Under the pieces are notes generated by a model that searched no databases, was not told where the DNA came from, and saw only the letters and a program-made list of their open reading frames with translations. Of a DNA stretch of 64,000 nucleotides, positions 35,049-47,757 are shown piece after piece. Each line of letters begins with the position of its first letter. Positions within the stretch are counted from its first letter, which is position 1. Source of the DNA: Apis mellifera (lineage: Eukaryota; Arthropoda; Insecta; Hymenoptera; Apidae); assembly GCF_003254395.2 (NCBI RefSeq), contig NC_037648.1, positions 10,108,009 to 10,172,008 on the forward strand, given 5' to 3'. The position numbers and the translations under genes were made by a program.

Positions 35049-35204
35049 AAGATCGAGGCTCGTAAAAAGTTGTGGCAGAAGGCACACATGTATTCACTCA
35101 TGGCAACCTTGGGGGGGCTTGAAATCAATGCGAGTCGCATTGTTCTTCGCGAGCGAAGCAGCCGGCAAGGCCTTGGATCCGCCTTCGGCTCTCTGAATTA
35201 TTAG
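35049..35204 (+). CDS. Candidate terminal exon
   Basis: After TTCTATCGTTTGCAG a frame of 51 codons runs to TAG. The start reads KIEARKKLWQKAHMYSLM and the end GLGSAFGSLNY. The acceptor is reasonable. The pocket is GC-richer than its flanks and the opposite strand is open too. No family is recognised. Confidence 0.15.
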   Translation, partial: KIEARKKLWQKAHMYSLMATLGGLEINASRIVLRERSSRQGLGSAFGSLNY

Positions 35205-35457
35205 GGCAACAAACGTCAAACGGATTGATTTTAATTGGCCAGATAACGCGATTGAACGTGCGCCCAACGCCAGAAAGTTCGTTCAGTTTCCTGCAACGAG
35301 GTCGACGATCATTTAACACTGTTGTTTGCGCGCGATTCTAATCTCTCCTTCGATTCACGTTTATCCATTGTCTTTTGCCTCGTTTAAATTCCGAAGAGGA
35401 AGAGAGAGAGAGAGAGAGAGGTAATTTTAAAATCGAAGGAAATATTTCATTGGAAAA

Positions 35458-36052
35458 AAGAATTTTTCTTTCTTTCTATCAGATGGAAAATATTAACATT
35501 ATTGTAATATCGTTATTATTATCAAAAAAAGAAGGTAAGAAGCAATTCAAGTGAAAGAGCATTTTATCGATATAAGAATTAAATCATATTTCAATAATTG
35601 CAGGTTGAGTGATTGTAATAAGTCAAACATAAGTTGCATATATAATGTTCAATAAATGGAATTTATTTGGAAAATAATTTTTCTCAAAAATACGAAATTA
35701 CGAAATATTTCTTGATTTCCATCTCTTCGAATTTTTCTCGATTTTAAGAATTTTCCTTTCTTTCTATCAGATGAAAAATATTAATTATTGTAATATCGTT
35801 ATTATTATCAAAAAAAGAAGGTAAGAAATTAATTTCTGATTGCAGTAAACTTTATTTAATTAGTAAATAAGTTAATATAAGAATTAAATCATAATTTCAA
35901 TAATTACATTGCAGGTTGAGTGTAATAAGTCGAACATAAGTTGCATATATAATATTCAATAAATGGAATCTATTTGGAAAATAATTTTTCTCAAAAATAC
36001 GAAATTACGAATATTCCTTGATTTCCATCCCTTCGAATTTTCCTCGATTACG
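35458..36052 (+). repeat. Tandem duplication, unit about 288 bp
   Basis: The first copy starts at 35458 (AAGAATTTTTC) and the second at 35746 (AAGAATTTTCC). Shared blocks include TTTCTTTCTATCAGATG, TAATATCGTTATTATTATC, CATAAGTTGCATATATAAT and GAAAATAATTTTTCTCAAAA. Copies differ by small indels. Both contain GAAGGTAAGAA and TTGCAGGTTGAGTG, splice-like words in duplicated form, but no open frame. Confidence 0.92.
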
Positions 36053-36733
36053 ATGAAAAAGGTTTAAAATTAATTTAGAATGAATCAACAACGAAAGAAA
36101 TTAACGAGAGTCCCTCTTTATTCTGTTCCTGTTTCTTTCTCCATCCGAAGATAGAATTTTTAAAGGGTATTTTGAGGTCAGATGTCTGTGTTCGAAGGAC
36201 GCGAAGTAAAAAAAAGAAAGAAAAAAAATAGAATCGAGTGGTTCGAGCGATATCGAGAAACGTCGAATTTCGGAATATCGGGTATATAGAAGGGGGGCAG
36301 TTTAAAATATTCTGGAATTCATCATTCTCAGGGTCGTCTTGTCTCTTCCCCCTTCGCTCTTCTCCCGATCTTGATCATCACACTTTTTGCGTGACCGCTA
36401 CTTTCGGGTGTAATTTGAATTATTAAATTAAGAAGATAAAACTGGTTCCCTTTTTTTCCCCAATTCTTTCTTATAATACTTTATCGTATTTTTAAACCTC
36501 CCCTTTTCCGTCTCCTTGATCTTTAACATCTTTTTAAACCTCTCTCTCTCTCCCTTTCTCTTTCCCTCCCAAATTTTTTAAATCAAAATTCCTACCCTAT
36601 TTCTACCCTAAATTCTACCCTATTTCCTTATTCACAAAATTTAGAATCGAACAGTTTTCAGAAAGATCGAGAAGTGAAAGGTTTTTTTGAAACTGGACGA
36701 GGGGCAAGGATGATGGCACGATATTATCATTGT

Positions 36734-36737
36734 TACA

Positions 36738-36770
<33 letters not shown>

Positions 36771-36776
36771 TATGTA
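36734..36776. repeat. Perfect AT-rich palindrome around (AT)n
   Basis: TTACATAATA and TATTATGTAA are inverted arms on either side of an (AT)n core. The whole stretch could extrude a cruciform. Confidence 0.85.
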
Positions 36777-38363
36777 ATTGATTTATGTATTGTTTATACA
36801 GTTATAATATCCATATAATGGGCAATTGAGAATGTGCCTCGAGAGGGGAATAAAATTAAGTACGTCGTAACGTGTTAACACGTGTACCACTTCTTCCAGT
36901 CGAAAAGCTCGTAAAGTTTAAACAAAAATTTACAATGAGAATTTAACGACACTCTGACAAGAGTAATTCGTTGATTCGCCTAATTCCCGTTATAGCCAGC
37001 CTTGCCCCGGATCGCGTCCCAACTCCTTCGAGCTAATTTGTATAATTGTTTTTAACAATAGACCACCGCACACATTGGGAACATTGGGTCATGCCGGGAG
37101 AGAATTGACCGAAAATACGTCCATTTATTTATTCACTTTATTAGGGATGTATAATCATTGAATTCTATTAAGAATTGTCACGAGTTTTTTCTTAATTTCA
37201 ATTCTTTTTGTTATTTTTTTTTTTAACTTTTGAAAAATGTTTGATTGTAGAATCTATTATTGAGGAGAAATATATTTTTTTCTTTCAAGAGGATTTAATT
37301 GGGGTGAATATATAAAGTTGAAAAAAATGTTAAAAGAAAGTTATGGAGATTTTTCAACCCCTTCGATTTTTTATTTTTATATTCACGATAAAAAGTTTCT
37401 TGGAAAACAACAATCTGTTAAAATTCTAAAAACGATAAGGCGTAAATTTTACAATTTATTTATCCGAGCAAGCGTCGATTGAAATTTATTTCGAGAAATT
37501 CTTAAAAAGAAGAAGAAGAAATGTATTATTCCTCAGAGAAAAAATTCGTAAGAAAAATTGAACGAGTTTCTTCTACGTTCAAAAAGAAAAAAAAGAAAAA
37601 ATAACACGGCCCTTAAATACCTTAAATTATACTCTCAGAGAAATCGTTTTCGTTGCACAATCAAATCCTCTCCAAATCCCTTAATAAACTCGTTTCAAAA
37701 TATCTCATCTACATCTTCGTAAGAAAAAAAAAGAAATCATCATTCCTCTCTCTCGTAAAGAAAGAAATAAAAGAAAAAGAAAAAGATTCAGCTTTCGAAA
37801 GCTTAACATCGTGTTTTTGTTAAAAAAAAGCCGAGTTTACGTTATTGGAAAGGATAGGCATCGATCGAGAGAGCACGAACGATTTCCTTCCTCGTTTCTC
37901 TCCTCCTCTTCTTCTTTTTTCCTTTCGACCTTCCGCGCTTTTTTTTACACGATGCGCGGACCGCGTGCAATTTTATAAATCCGGCAAGGATCAAGGTTAA
38001 TCCGCGTACACGCGCGTTCGACATTCAACCGCGTGTTTACAGTTATCGGTTACACGTACGGTGGAAATCACGGTTTATATATGTATACACATATATATAT
38101 ATATACACACGATTAACATTTCGATCCGTGCCACTTGCGCAACCGCTTGTGCGAACCCTCCTTTTAAATCATTCCTCCTCGAGTTCACGAGGAGGACTGC
38201 ACGAGGGGGGAGAAGAGAAAGTTGTTGTTGACGCGGGAATTTCTCGCGTGGAATCGACCCGTTTCAGGGCTCGAGAGAGGGAGGAAGAGATTGCAATTTA
38301 AGAAAAAGAAAAAAGTTTCTGACGAGAAAGGAAGGCCTGTGGAAATTTTGAGAGAATTAACGA

Positions 38364-38389
38364 TAGAGAGAGAGAGAGAGAGAGAGAGA
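38364..38389 (+). repeat. (GA)n microsatellite
   Basis: About 13 GA units. Confidence 0.95.
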
Positions 38390-38771
38390 AAACAGTGTCG
38401 GTGGTTGTGGTTGTTGAATTAATGCGTATTTTAATTTTTATCGATGTTTGATAGAATGTTAATGAACGGGACGGAAAGGTGAGATTTAATTTTATTTATT
38501 ATTCCGGAATAAACCGGAATAAATTTATATTCCAAAAAATTTTCCATTCATGGTGAATTTTCATCGGAAAGAAATTTTTCTATTCTATCATTACTTATAT
38601 TATTCGATCGATCGTGGTTTTATCTCTTGCGATAAGAGATAATAATTCAAAAATATTAAAATATTTTTACCGATTTTTAACGATCGTCTCTCTTTTCTCG
38701 ATTTCGAATCACTCGTTCGAATCGTCAAGGATTAAAACAAGCAGCCAATGCAATTGTTTACAATTTTACAG

Positions 38772-38823
38772 GAAATACACATTTAACGCATCGACTATTG
38801 TCAATGCGTTACCACTTACACCG
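38772..38823 (+). CDS. Candidate 52-nt exon with hairpin-enclosed donor
   Basis: The acceptor TTTACAATTTTACAG is followed by a 52-nt stretch ending at a full consensus donor CCG|GTAAGT. One open frame reads KYTFNASTIVNALPLTP. Two perfect inverted repeats overlap it: TAACGCAT/ATGCGTTA (38784-38811) inside the exon and CACTTAC-accg-GTAAGTG (38813-38830) across the donor, so the donor could be hidden in RNA structure. Family unknown. Confidence 0.22.
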
Positions 38824-39318
38824 GTAAGTGAGGTAAGGTCAGGCATACATAATCACCCTTTGGAAACAGAGATATTCATTTTAACGAACGAGCCAAGTGT
38901 TTGCGCAATTTTTCGAAAGAAAAATATCCCGATATTATCTTTGAAATTATCGAAAAAGGCCAAGTTCGTGAAAAATTGTTCCAAAGGTTACTTGTTAAAG
39001 AAAAAAAGAAAACCAGATCGAATCCTTTATTCCCGCACAACGGGAACCGGAAATCCAACGGAGAATCGATCGTGCAATTATATTATATATATATATTGCC
39101 ACGATACGAGATGAAAAATCTCGCGTATTAGCCGAGACAGAACGAGGAAATTAGGTCAATGACGAGCGGATAGAAGAATCGAAAGAGGCGAAGGAAGAAA
39201 GGAACGAAACTCGAAGTAGTCGGTGGATGGCCGATTGTCGAAGAAGAGGAAACGTCTCGTCGTGATCCCTCGAACCGACGATGACGGTTCGCCTCGTTGC
39301 GGTGGCATTCTTGTCCTA

Positions 39319-39344
39319 CTCCTCCTCCTCCTCCTCCTCCTCCT
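39319..39344 (+). repeat. (TCC)n trinucleotide repeat
   Basis: About eight TCC units. Translated, it gives poly-Leu or poly-Ser in overlapping frames, which inflates open frames here. Confidence 0.92.
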
Positions 39345-40299
39345 TCTCTCTCCGATATTTGAATCGCAAATGGAACGACCGCTTTGCTCGGGTCAGACCA
39401 CATCGTGCTTTCTGTGTCAAGGATACGAAGTTTCGGTCGTGGAACGTAGAGCATGATGGCTCTTCGACGAATATCCTCGTTTGTTCGATCCTTAGAAATT
39501 ATTATTTTTTTTAGGTCTACTCGAATCGTGCGAATTATTCTTATTAACATTGGAGAATTTCTCTTTCTCGTTTGTTGGATATTTTTTTATTTTGTAAATA
39601 ATGGTAAATTATTCGAATAATAACAATTATTTTTGCAGGTGAATTCGATTATCCGGAAGATTTTTCCTTCTCCTCCTCTACGTTCGAGAGATAAATTCCT
39701 ATTTGAGAAATGAATTAACAGTTACGGAGTCAAGGAGTGGAAACCTTGCAAACTTCACGAGCGTTACCTTCTATCTAAATAGGCGACCGCGAAATTAATC
39801 TATCATTGAATCGCTGACAAATCGTCTGAATGGCTTCTTTGCTGACAAAAACGTTTACCATTAATCTTAGCTGGTATCTTAATGGAGATCGACCATTGAA
39901 TCGAATTTTCGTTCTTGATTGATGAAAATTGTAATATATTTCTCTTTTTATTTCTCTCTTATAGAAGCCAACATATTTGTACAAAGGGATCAATTTCTTC
40001 TGTCATCACCTTTTTTAATCTCTCTCCAAAAAAAAAAAAAAGAATATTTAGAATCGTACGATTTACAATAATATTTCAAGAGTATGATTGGAAGATCCCC
40101 CATGGAAATTCTCAAACTCTATCGAATTAATGCACCCGTAGCAAAGTGATTCACGATAGCATAATAGACTATCGCGGTGGCTTCTATTTGCGGCAAATTG
40201 CATTATCCAGTGACACGTGGTGCGATGACGCGAGAAGCGATCGATAAATCGTTTTTATGCCTCGCGACAAACCATCGATCGCAGTTTGCTCGAATTACG

Positions 40300-40307
40300 T
40301 GACGTCA
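40300..40307. promoter_or_regulatory. Perfect CRE (TGACGTCA)
   Basis: Palindromic CREB/ATF site in AT-rich DNA. Other perfect copies lie at 7226 and 60120. Confidence 0.4.
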
Positions 40308-43300
40308 ATTAACCGCGAACCATTCGACGGCGTTTGTTGATTAAAAAAAAAAAAAAAAAAAGAAGGAGAGGAAGAAAAAGGAAAGAGAAGGAGAAGAATT
40401 GGCTTTTCTTGCGAGATTCGTCCGCATGTGGATATCCCAAGGACGGGGAAACGAATCTAATCGAGATCGATATTACGATGGAATCTAAAGGTGAGGTGAT
40501 CTTTTTGAACGAGATTTAATTTAATTTATTTTACAGGAGCAATGGAAATGTGGATTAAAATTATAAAATTAGAGGAAATTTTAGAGAAATGTAATTTGGG
40601 ATATAATATTTTTTTGTCATTCTTTATTATTTATGTAGATTTTTTTCGAATTTTAGGTTATTGTTTCGCAAGATTGTTGTAAAATTAGTAATTCCCTTTT
40701 GTTATTTTACTTTGATGGATGTATAGGTTTATTATTTGTTATTGTTGATCGTTATTTGTTCATTTATTTTTAATTTCACGTGGGTTGTCGGTAAGGTCGT
40801 TGCAGGATTGGTACAAAATTTTATTATTGATTATTAAATTCAAAATAATGTTCGTAATATAAAATTGTAAATCGTATTGATTTTTATTCAACATTCCAAT
40901 AAATTTAATGATTTTCGATCCGTAATGGGATACGTTCAGGCTCTCATAATATATTCGATCGCGAAATTTCATTTTTTGAAACCAACTTCCAAAGCCTTGA
41001 AATGCAAAAACACGTTCGAAGGTTGTTCTCTTAAATGTCACTCGTGATTGAACGATTTTCAAGCCGGAAGTAATTAACTTCGTTTTTTTAATGATGCACG
41101 CACCTCCACGCATGACGATATTGATCAAGGTAAATAGCAGGAAACATTTTTATAGAGTTGATAAACTTTTCATACCGTTTCGATTTTTTCTTTTTTTTTT
41201 ATTAACTAAAATTGTAAAGAATAATTTTCCTTTGTCGGATTTTATATCATAAAATTATCGCTCGAAATCTTATCGATCAATATAAAAATAATACGAGGTA
41301 ATATTATGATTTCACTAAAGGAAAAAATAATTGTCAATGATTTTGCTCGTCTTCTTCTTCAGAATTCAAATTTTAAAAAATTCGTGCATCTCAATTTCGA
41401 AAAATAAATTTAACACGGATAAATTTTCAACGAAATAATAATAATTTCCATTCTCCAAATTGCGCGATATAATTTATTACAAAAAATAAATACGCTTGAC
41501 GGATTTGTAAAATAAATAAATTGGTGACGCGATTGGACACGGTGTTAACATTTCAACAACGCGAGATGAGATCGATCGTTACGTGCCAATTAACAATTGC
41601 AATCCGACGATAACAACAACAACAACAATCCCTTCCAATCGTAGAGGAGAACAATTAACATGGATTCCCCCATTCCTCGCCCTTCTCCACCCTCCCACGC
41701 CTCTTTCGAGGAACGCTTACGACCGTTGGAATGATCGAAACGGCGAAAGATTGCACGTTTCCGGCCCGAGTCAAGAATGAAGGCGCTCGTCCTTGATACC
41801 AGAGTGCCAACAGAAACTACGAAACATAAGACTAAAATATTTCAGTATGCGACGGCTGCTTACATGCCGGGCCCCTTCTCCTCTTCCCCCGACGTATACT
41901 CCGGGTGGGTGCATTATTGACCGTGTGCCAGACAGTGTGTTATGTTGCGATGTGACGGCGGAGAGTGAAAACTCGCCACAGGTCCTCTCGAGTCGATCCC
42001 ATCTCCTTTAAAAGGTGATGTACCGCTTAAGCGGGCACCGGAGTATTTAAAGTCGCTGTATCGATGTTTCGATGTAGGAACAATGCCGAGACCTTGGGTT
42101 TTTTTTTTTTTTATTGATACACGTTGCACGGTCGAGGATTTATGGAACGTCGAAGAAGAAATAGTTTTGATGAGATTGATTTGAGGAATGATGGATGGGA
42201 AAGAGGATGGGAACGGTTTCGGGTAATCGTAATTGTTTATTTATTTATGGAAAATTATTCGATATTATTCGAGGATAATTATGAAAGTAGTACGTAGAGA
42301 TTTGAATACAGGTTATTTTGTAGAATTCTTGATTGATATAGAGATTAAATAATTTTCGAATATTAATACGAGGATCGAAGAGGAAATTCAGAAATGTTGA
42401 CTCGAAAGGAATTAAAGAAACGACGTAACTTCTTATTCGTAACAGTTCGACCATAACCTATGACAATAGATACGACGTAGAGGATATAAGACGAGGAGTT
42501 AAATATAATTTTCTATTTGTAAAATCGGTCGATATGTTTCCTCTTGTAAAGTTTTAAAATACGTTTGACGAAAATACTAATGTGTAATAATAATACGACC
42601 GATACCTAATAATAATACCGAAAATAACAATTAAGATAAAAAGATTGCACCCGATTGCAACATTTTTCAATCTCGTTTCTCTATCCAATTGAATTTTTAT
42701 GTAACATGCATATCAGGTGTATTCTTTGTTTTTTTTTTTTAACAAATATTTATACAGCTCTTACTTAGTCGCGCTTTTATCGTGGAGAGAGAAAAAAAGA
42801 ATTTCGCGAGATCGCGTAACAACGCGACACAAGATGCAAGATAGAAGTTTAGTTTAGCAAGCGTATTTAATCGCGTTTAAACGAGCGATCTTTTTCGCAA
42901 CTTTCGGTGTTTATCGTTTATTGAAAATATGATATCGCGGATAAAAATATACAATACACGGAAAATCGGGGGAGGAGGCGTGCCTTGATACGCGAGTCAA
43001 TTAAGTAACGTGTAGGTGTGCGAGAGATGAATTGCGACCGCAACCAGTATTATAAGCCGATTAGATTGAAGTCAACTTCGAACGGCTTTAACAACACCTT
43101 CGCGCGAGTTGCTTCTTTTCGCGTAACCTTGCCGCCATTATCTAACCAGGAAACGTCCTATTGACTAATATTGTTTGCAATATTATTATATCATCGCCTA
43201 GATGGTCATTATTGCGCAACACCGCAACATTGTTCCTGATATCCGAACGATAGAGATATTACGTTCCTTCGATCTCGTTCGATTCCTTGATAGGTTCGTG

Positions 43301-44773
43301 GAAAAATTTTTATTATTTTGTTACTAGTTTTTTAAAATAAAAATTTTCGGGATATTATTATTTAAAATTCTCTGTTTTTGTCTCTTCTTTGGTCCCATGT
43401 TGTTCATACAGAGATTATTGAATAAAAATATCTTGTAAACGAGTATTGATCTTTTAAATTAATTTTTATTCTCGTTTTTTAAAATTTAAAAAACTAGCTT
43501 GTCTTAAACTAAGAAATTATATAGTTCAGTTTTTTTTTTTTAAACTGTGACTTCATCGTCCCAAGATCTATTTAATTTCTCAGAAACTAATCGTTGTATT
43601 GAATGTTCAGGTTCAGATCGGTTGGTGCGACGATAAGAAACAGGATGAATAAATTTCGCGGAATGGAATTAAAAATAAGTAACGATCCATTTTCGAGAAT
43701 GGGACAAGGGATCATCGGCGTGAAACAACTTCCTCTTGGAATAAGAATGAAAAGAATTCCTCATCTTCTTCTTCTTCCAGCCATTTTCCGCGACACAAAA
43801 ATTATTTATATTTAGCTAGATACAATAACTAAGAGATAGCGACAAGATACCAGGAAATTCCATTTCTTGTTCAAACAATATGAAAAAAAAAATCTCTGAA
43901 CGATCAACTTTATACTTTGGAATTAGTTTCTCCACTTTACCAAAGTATTCACAACTCGTACAAGTCGGATTCTTTTTTAAAATTCATCCCTTAATTTATC
44001 CGTCTCGATTAATTTTTATTCGTAAAAATTTCTCACGAATAAAAAAATCCTTCACTTCCACGATACATTTCTATATATACAATATCTCAAGATCCAAAAG
44101 AATTATTTATATTCTATATATTTATTTATTTATATTATTTATACCTCATTCGTTACACTCATTCCTTCGTTACAACAGAAAATAACAGGAATTGCATACA
44201 GACTCGCTTTTCCATTCACACTTCTCGTACACCCTGTATACACGCCTCTCGTTCCATCGGCTAAAAAAACGCACCTGAAACGAAACCGAATTGGCACGTA
44301 TTCACCGATAAACCGCGCACACCTCGCCTCCTCCTCCCTCGCCTCCTCCTCGCCTCTCTGCCCGCGCATCGATCCCGCTGAATGCCAAGAACGGGCGCGA
44401 TGGTTGTTCGATCCCGCGGGTCGCCCATGACCCCGGCTGCACTTTCCGCGCAACCCTCGCCCGGTGCGGGAAATTGCGATCTCACCTTCGCTCGCCGGCA
44501 ATGCCAGCCAACGACCTTGGCCTTGCCCGAATGAGACGCAGCCTTGGCTGCCGATCGATGCAACCGTGCAACTCCCGATAGGGAGAACTGGATCCGGACT
44601 GGTTCTCACGTGTTCTCCCGGTTTAGATGCATCGCGTGCCTATACACACATACTCTCTCTCTCTCTCTCGAAATACGTGGATCACGTGGATCTTTCTTCC
44701 TTCTCCTCTTTTTCTTCTTCTTGTTTTATTCCTCGTTTCGCGAGATCGAGTTCTTTAGAGAGAGAGAGAGAGA

Positions 44774-44820
44774 ATGAGGGAGTTGGTGGGAGGATGTTTC
44801 GACGATTTGTGCAAGTGTCG
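44774..44820 (+). CDS. Candidate short first exon after a GA tract
   Basis: A GA repeat runs straight into an ATG that opens 15 codons, MRELVGGCFDDLCKC, ending at the donor TGTC|GTGAGT. The 5' side has CT and GA tracts and paired ACGTGGATC words, as in a GAGA-type promoter. If unspliced the frame stops after 21 codons. Confidence 0.17.
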
Positions 44821-44829
44821 TGAGTCAGC

Positions 44830-47560
44830 CGAGTCGTGATTTTTCGAGCGATGCCAAAGAGGATCTCGTTATTTTTGATCGCGATCGATTTTTGGTGGAT
44901 TTCTCGTTGGCTCTAGAAATGGAATATGGTATCCCTGGATCGGAGAGTTAGAGAGGCATTTTTATACGTGTTTTAGGATGATTGTGAATAATGTTTTTCT
45001 TTTTGGAATGAAATTCCAAAAGGGAACGATGATGATAATTGGTTCGAAGCTCGAATTAAATCAAATTATTAATTCGATCGATCAATGGTTCGTTCCTTTC
45101 CCCGTTTTCGAAATTGAAGCGATTGGATTTGGCGTTGATTTCTTGAAATATTTGGCTTTCGAGCGGCGTAATATCTTCTTCGGTGACCCTGTTGACTGTG
45201 TAACGAAACGGAATCAGGGAATCGAAAATATTCTACTCTCGTTTTAGCTTACTTTTATGTAACGCGATAATGTTATTTACGTCACATTCTACCGGAAGGA
45301 AAATGATACTTAAATACCGCACATAATGTAATTTTTTCTCTCTCTCTCTCTCCCTTTTTTTTTTTCAGACGAACGAAACAGCTAAATAATCGTTATATTC
45401 CATTCGTTCATAATTAAAATCGGGGAAAGTTGATCTGAATCATCTTCTGGATTATCTATATTTTACTTTTATCTCTTTTGTCGAAAGGGTTTTATGCGAG
45501 AAAACAAGCGTTAATCAAAAAGCTATTTCTAATTTTGTCACCCACGCGACCATAAATCCGTTTGGACATTTGGTACATCGGGAGTGGACATAGTCCATCC
45601 TTGCATAAACGAACGTCATAATTATCGATCGATAATTTTTCTCTCAGAAATGATGAAGAGAGGTGTAAAGCGTAAGAAATCGTAAGAGGGATCGATTTAC
45701 TTCAATACATCGTCGCAATGACGTAAACAATTACAATTTATAATTTATATAATAAATTTATTAAACCGTTGAGCGATTTTTTTTTCTTTTTTTTTTTTTT
45801 TTTTGAACGGAAGTCTATCGTTGATAATATAGATAATAAAGAATAATTATAATATAAACGACGTGTGACGTGCAAGTTCGCGGCTCGGAAATCGTATCCT
45901 CTTCAAACTTTGCCCGATCAGCGTCTCGAAGCTCGACATTCTCGACACAAGAACGATGGATCATCTGAAACCGCGAACGAAAATACGAATCAGCTAAACA
46001 TCTTCGCTGCCCTCCTCTCAGGCAAAACCTACCCACTCTGTCCCCTGACTTCGAGAAGTCTTTAATCAAATTGCATAACGTTACGCGAGAAGCAATCTTC
46101 TCTCGTTCCCTTGTGCTATTCATTTCCGAATAATCTTGCGAAATTAATTTTACGAAAGTAAATGGTAGCTTTTACATATATATATATATATATATATGTG
46201 TATATATATTAAAGATCGATGAAGATGGAAATTGGATGCGCTGGATGTTTTGTTCCAATCTCGATTATGTTTTAAAGCCGATAATGCGTAATAAATATTT
46301 TCGATACAGACGAATTTATTAATACGTGCAAAGTGGAAAATGATTGAAAATGAAAATCGAGAAGGTAATTTTAATCCTTGTGCTGATAATACGTTCAATT
46401 TTTTATTTCCTGATAATAAAATAAATCGTTAGAGGATAACGAATAAGATACATATTGAAAATATGTAATCTTAATTTCTCTTCATCGAAAAAATACGGTT
46501 GCGACGAATGAATATGTAAAAATTAAAAAAATAGCACGATATTACGATAATTCGTTTGCAACGATGGAATAAAATTACGCTCGATATAAACGTCGAGCGT
46601 AAACATACACGTGTATAATATCCTCGAGAACGATTTCATTCGAAAACAATTAGCGGGCCTCTCGAAGGTCGTGCCGAATCGATGGGCAGAAGATTTACAG
46701 TTACGGATGACGCAGTTCTCCGTTGGCAAGAGACGGATTAACTCGTAATTCCGCGTTAAACGGCGTCTTCGTATTTCCGCGTAAAACGTTTCGCATCACG
46801 CTCTTTATTTGGATCGTCATATCGACATTCGTAAAAGAGAATTAGAACGAAATTCTTCCAAGATCGACTCCGACTCCGAAAATACTCCGAAACGAGATCC
46901 CGCTCTGAAATACTGGAAGAACACTGTAAGTCTAACCGTATCATCTCGAATGTGTGCAGAATCGTTTCGATATACATTTTTATCTCCTTTAAACTTCCTT
47001 TCCGCGAAAAAAAATTAGATATCAGCAATTATACACCGAGCCATCTCTGTCTCGTCTCACGTTTTTCCACACACAACCAACCATATACATATATATATAT
47101 ATATATATATTTCTTCTCTTTCGAAGCAACAACCGTGTCAAACAACCACGGTCCATCCCCTCTCCTTTATCCTCAATTACAATTGTAGCGTAAATCGGGC
47201 TTTAGCTGCGTTTCATCGGGGGCACAGCGGGGGGCATCTCTCTTCCCTCCGCCGCGGCACGGTCGTAGGAAGGTTCCACGGCGACCGACGGCGGGTGTCG
47301 GTGGCACGGAGCGCTCGACGTCGACGTCGTACAAGGACAAGGCCACGTGGTCACGGGCGGCTGGGACGGACACGTATACAGATATATCGGCAACCAGTCA
47401 TGCACCGCCGCCACCACCACCACCAACGCGACTATAATCGGCGTCGTTTACCATCTCTGACCCGTTTACCATCCAGTGCGTCGATTTTCGAAACCAATCG
47501 AAATCCTGTCCTGTTGGGATACGCGCGGTGAGCCGGGGTTGTCCTTTCCTGAGCGGGGAG
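44830..47560. other. Unassigned stretch
   Basis: AT-rich. It has a very strong pyrimidine tract ending TTTTTTTTCAG at 45368, an inverted copy of the 14-bp motif at 45538, AT repeats near 46166-46210 and 47090-47110, and a GC-rich pocket at 47200-47560 with overlapping frames on both strands. Confidence 0.4.
45538..45551 (-). repeat. Dispersed 14-bp motif, copy 3 (inverted)
   Basis: The reverse complement of GGTCGCGTGGGTGA is present exactly, here in AT-rich surroundings 32 kb from the other copies. A degenerate relative (GATCGCGTGGTGA) lies near 61226-61238. Confidence 0.55.
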
Positions 47561-47567
47561 GGAGGGA

Positions 47568-47718
47568 GGGAAATTAACCTCAATTCTGGGGAATTTGGAT
47601 GGAGCAACGTTGTTGTCAATCATTGTGAGAATTGCGAATTTCGCGATTATGTAATTGTGCTTTCTTTCCTTTTTTTTTTTCAGGGGAAATTAATCTCAAT
47701 TTTGTCGAGAAATTGGAT
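47568..47718 (+). repeat. Diverged direct repeat of about 35 bp
   Basis: 47568-47600 and 47684-47718 share GGGAAATTAAYCTCAATTYTG and a GAATTTGGAT-like end, 116 bp apart. The second copy is the start of the candidate exon at 47684. Confidence 0.6.
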
Positions 47719-47757
47719 TTCTCCTTTGGAATTGGATTTGAACGATTTCGATCTAAT
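47684..47757 (+). CDS. Candidate 74-nt exon with strong splice sites
   Basis: A near-pure T tract ending TTTTTTTTTTCAG precedes 74 nt that end at AAT|GTAAGT, a consensus donor. Two frames are open: one starts GKLISILSRNWISPLELDL, the other EINLNFVEKLDFSFGIGF. The splice-site pair is among the best in the window. However, the exon's first half is a diverged copy of sequence 116 bp upstream, so it may be exonised repeat or non-coding RNA exon. Confidence 0.25.

Larger units (their letters stand above)
36053..38771. other. AT-rich unassigned stretch
   Basis: It holds an AT-repeat palindrome at 36734-36776, CT-rich tracts near 36540, a TA repeat near 38088-38106 and a GA repeat at 38364-38389. 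No supported gene. Confidence 0.45.
38840..44770. other. Mostly unassigned AT-rich stretch
   Basis: It includes a (TCC)n repeat at 39319-39344, a CRE TGACGTCA at 40300-40307, a TTTGCAG-led 18-codon terminal-exon candidate at 39640 (EFDYPEDFSFSSSTFER), a GC pocket near 41640-42010 and a larger CpG-rich pocket at 44270-44650 with half-site CGACCTTGG at 44512-44520. Confidence 0.35.

Noticed and set aside
38614..39114. Longest open frame in the window (166 codons, plus strand)
   Set aside because: AT-rich, no recognisable domain, contains poly-Lys and TA-repeat coding. Its length fits the tail of the chance distribution. Only the 52-nt splice-bounded part (38772-38823) is kept as a candidate.
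39128..39550. 140-codon minus-strand frame
   Set aside because: Includes a poly-Gly run coded by the (TCC)n repeat; low-complexity artefact.
44139..44609. 156-codon minus-strand frame
   Set aside because: Starts at GTG, Arg/Gly/Glu-rich because of CG-rich DNA, and has no family resemblance.
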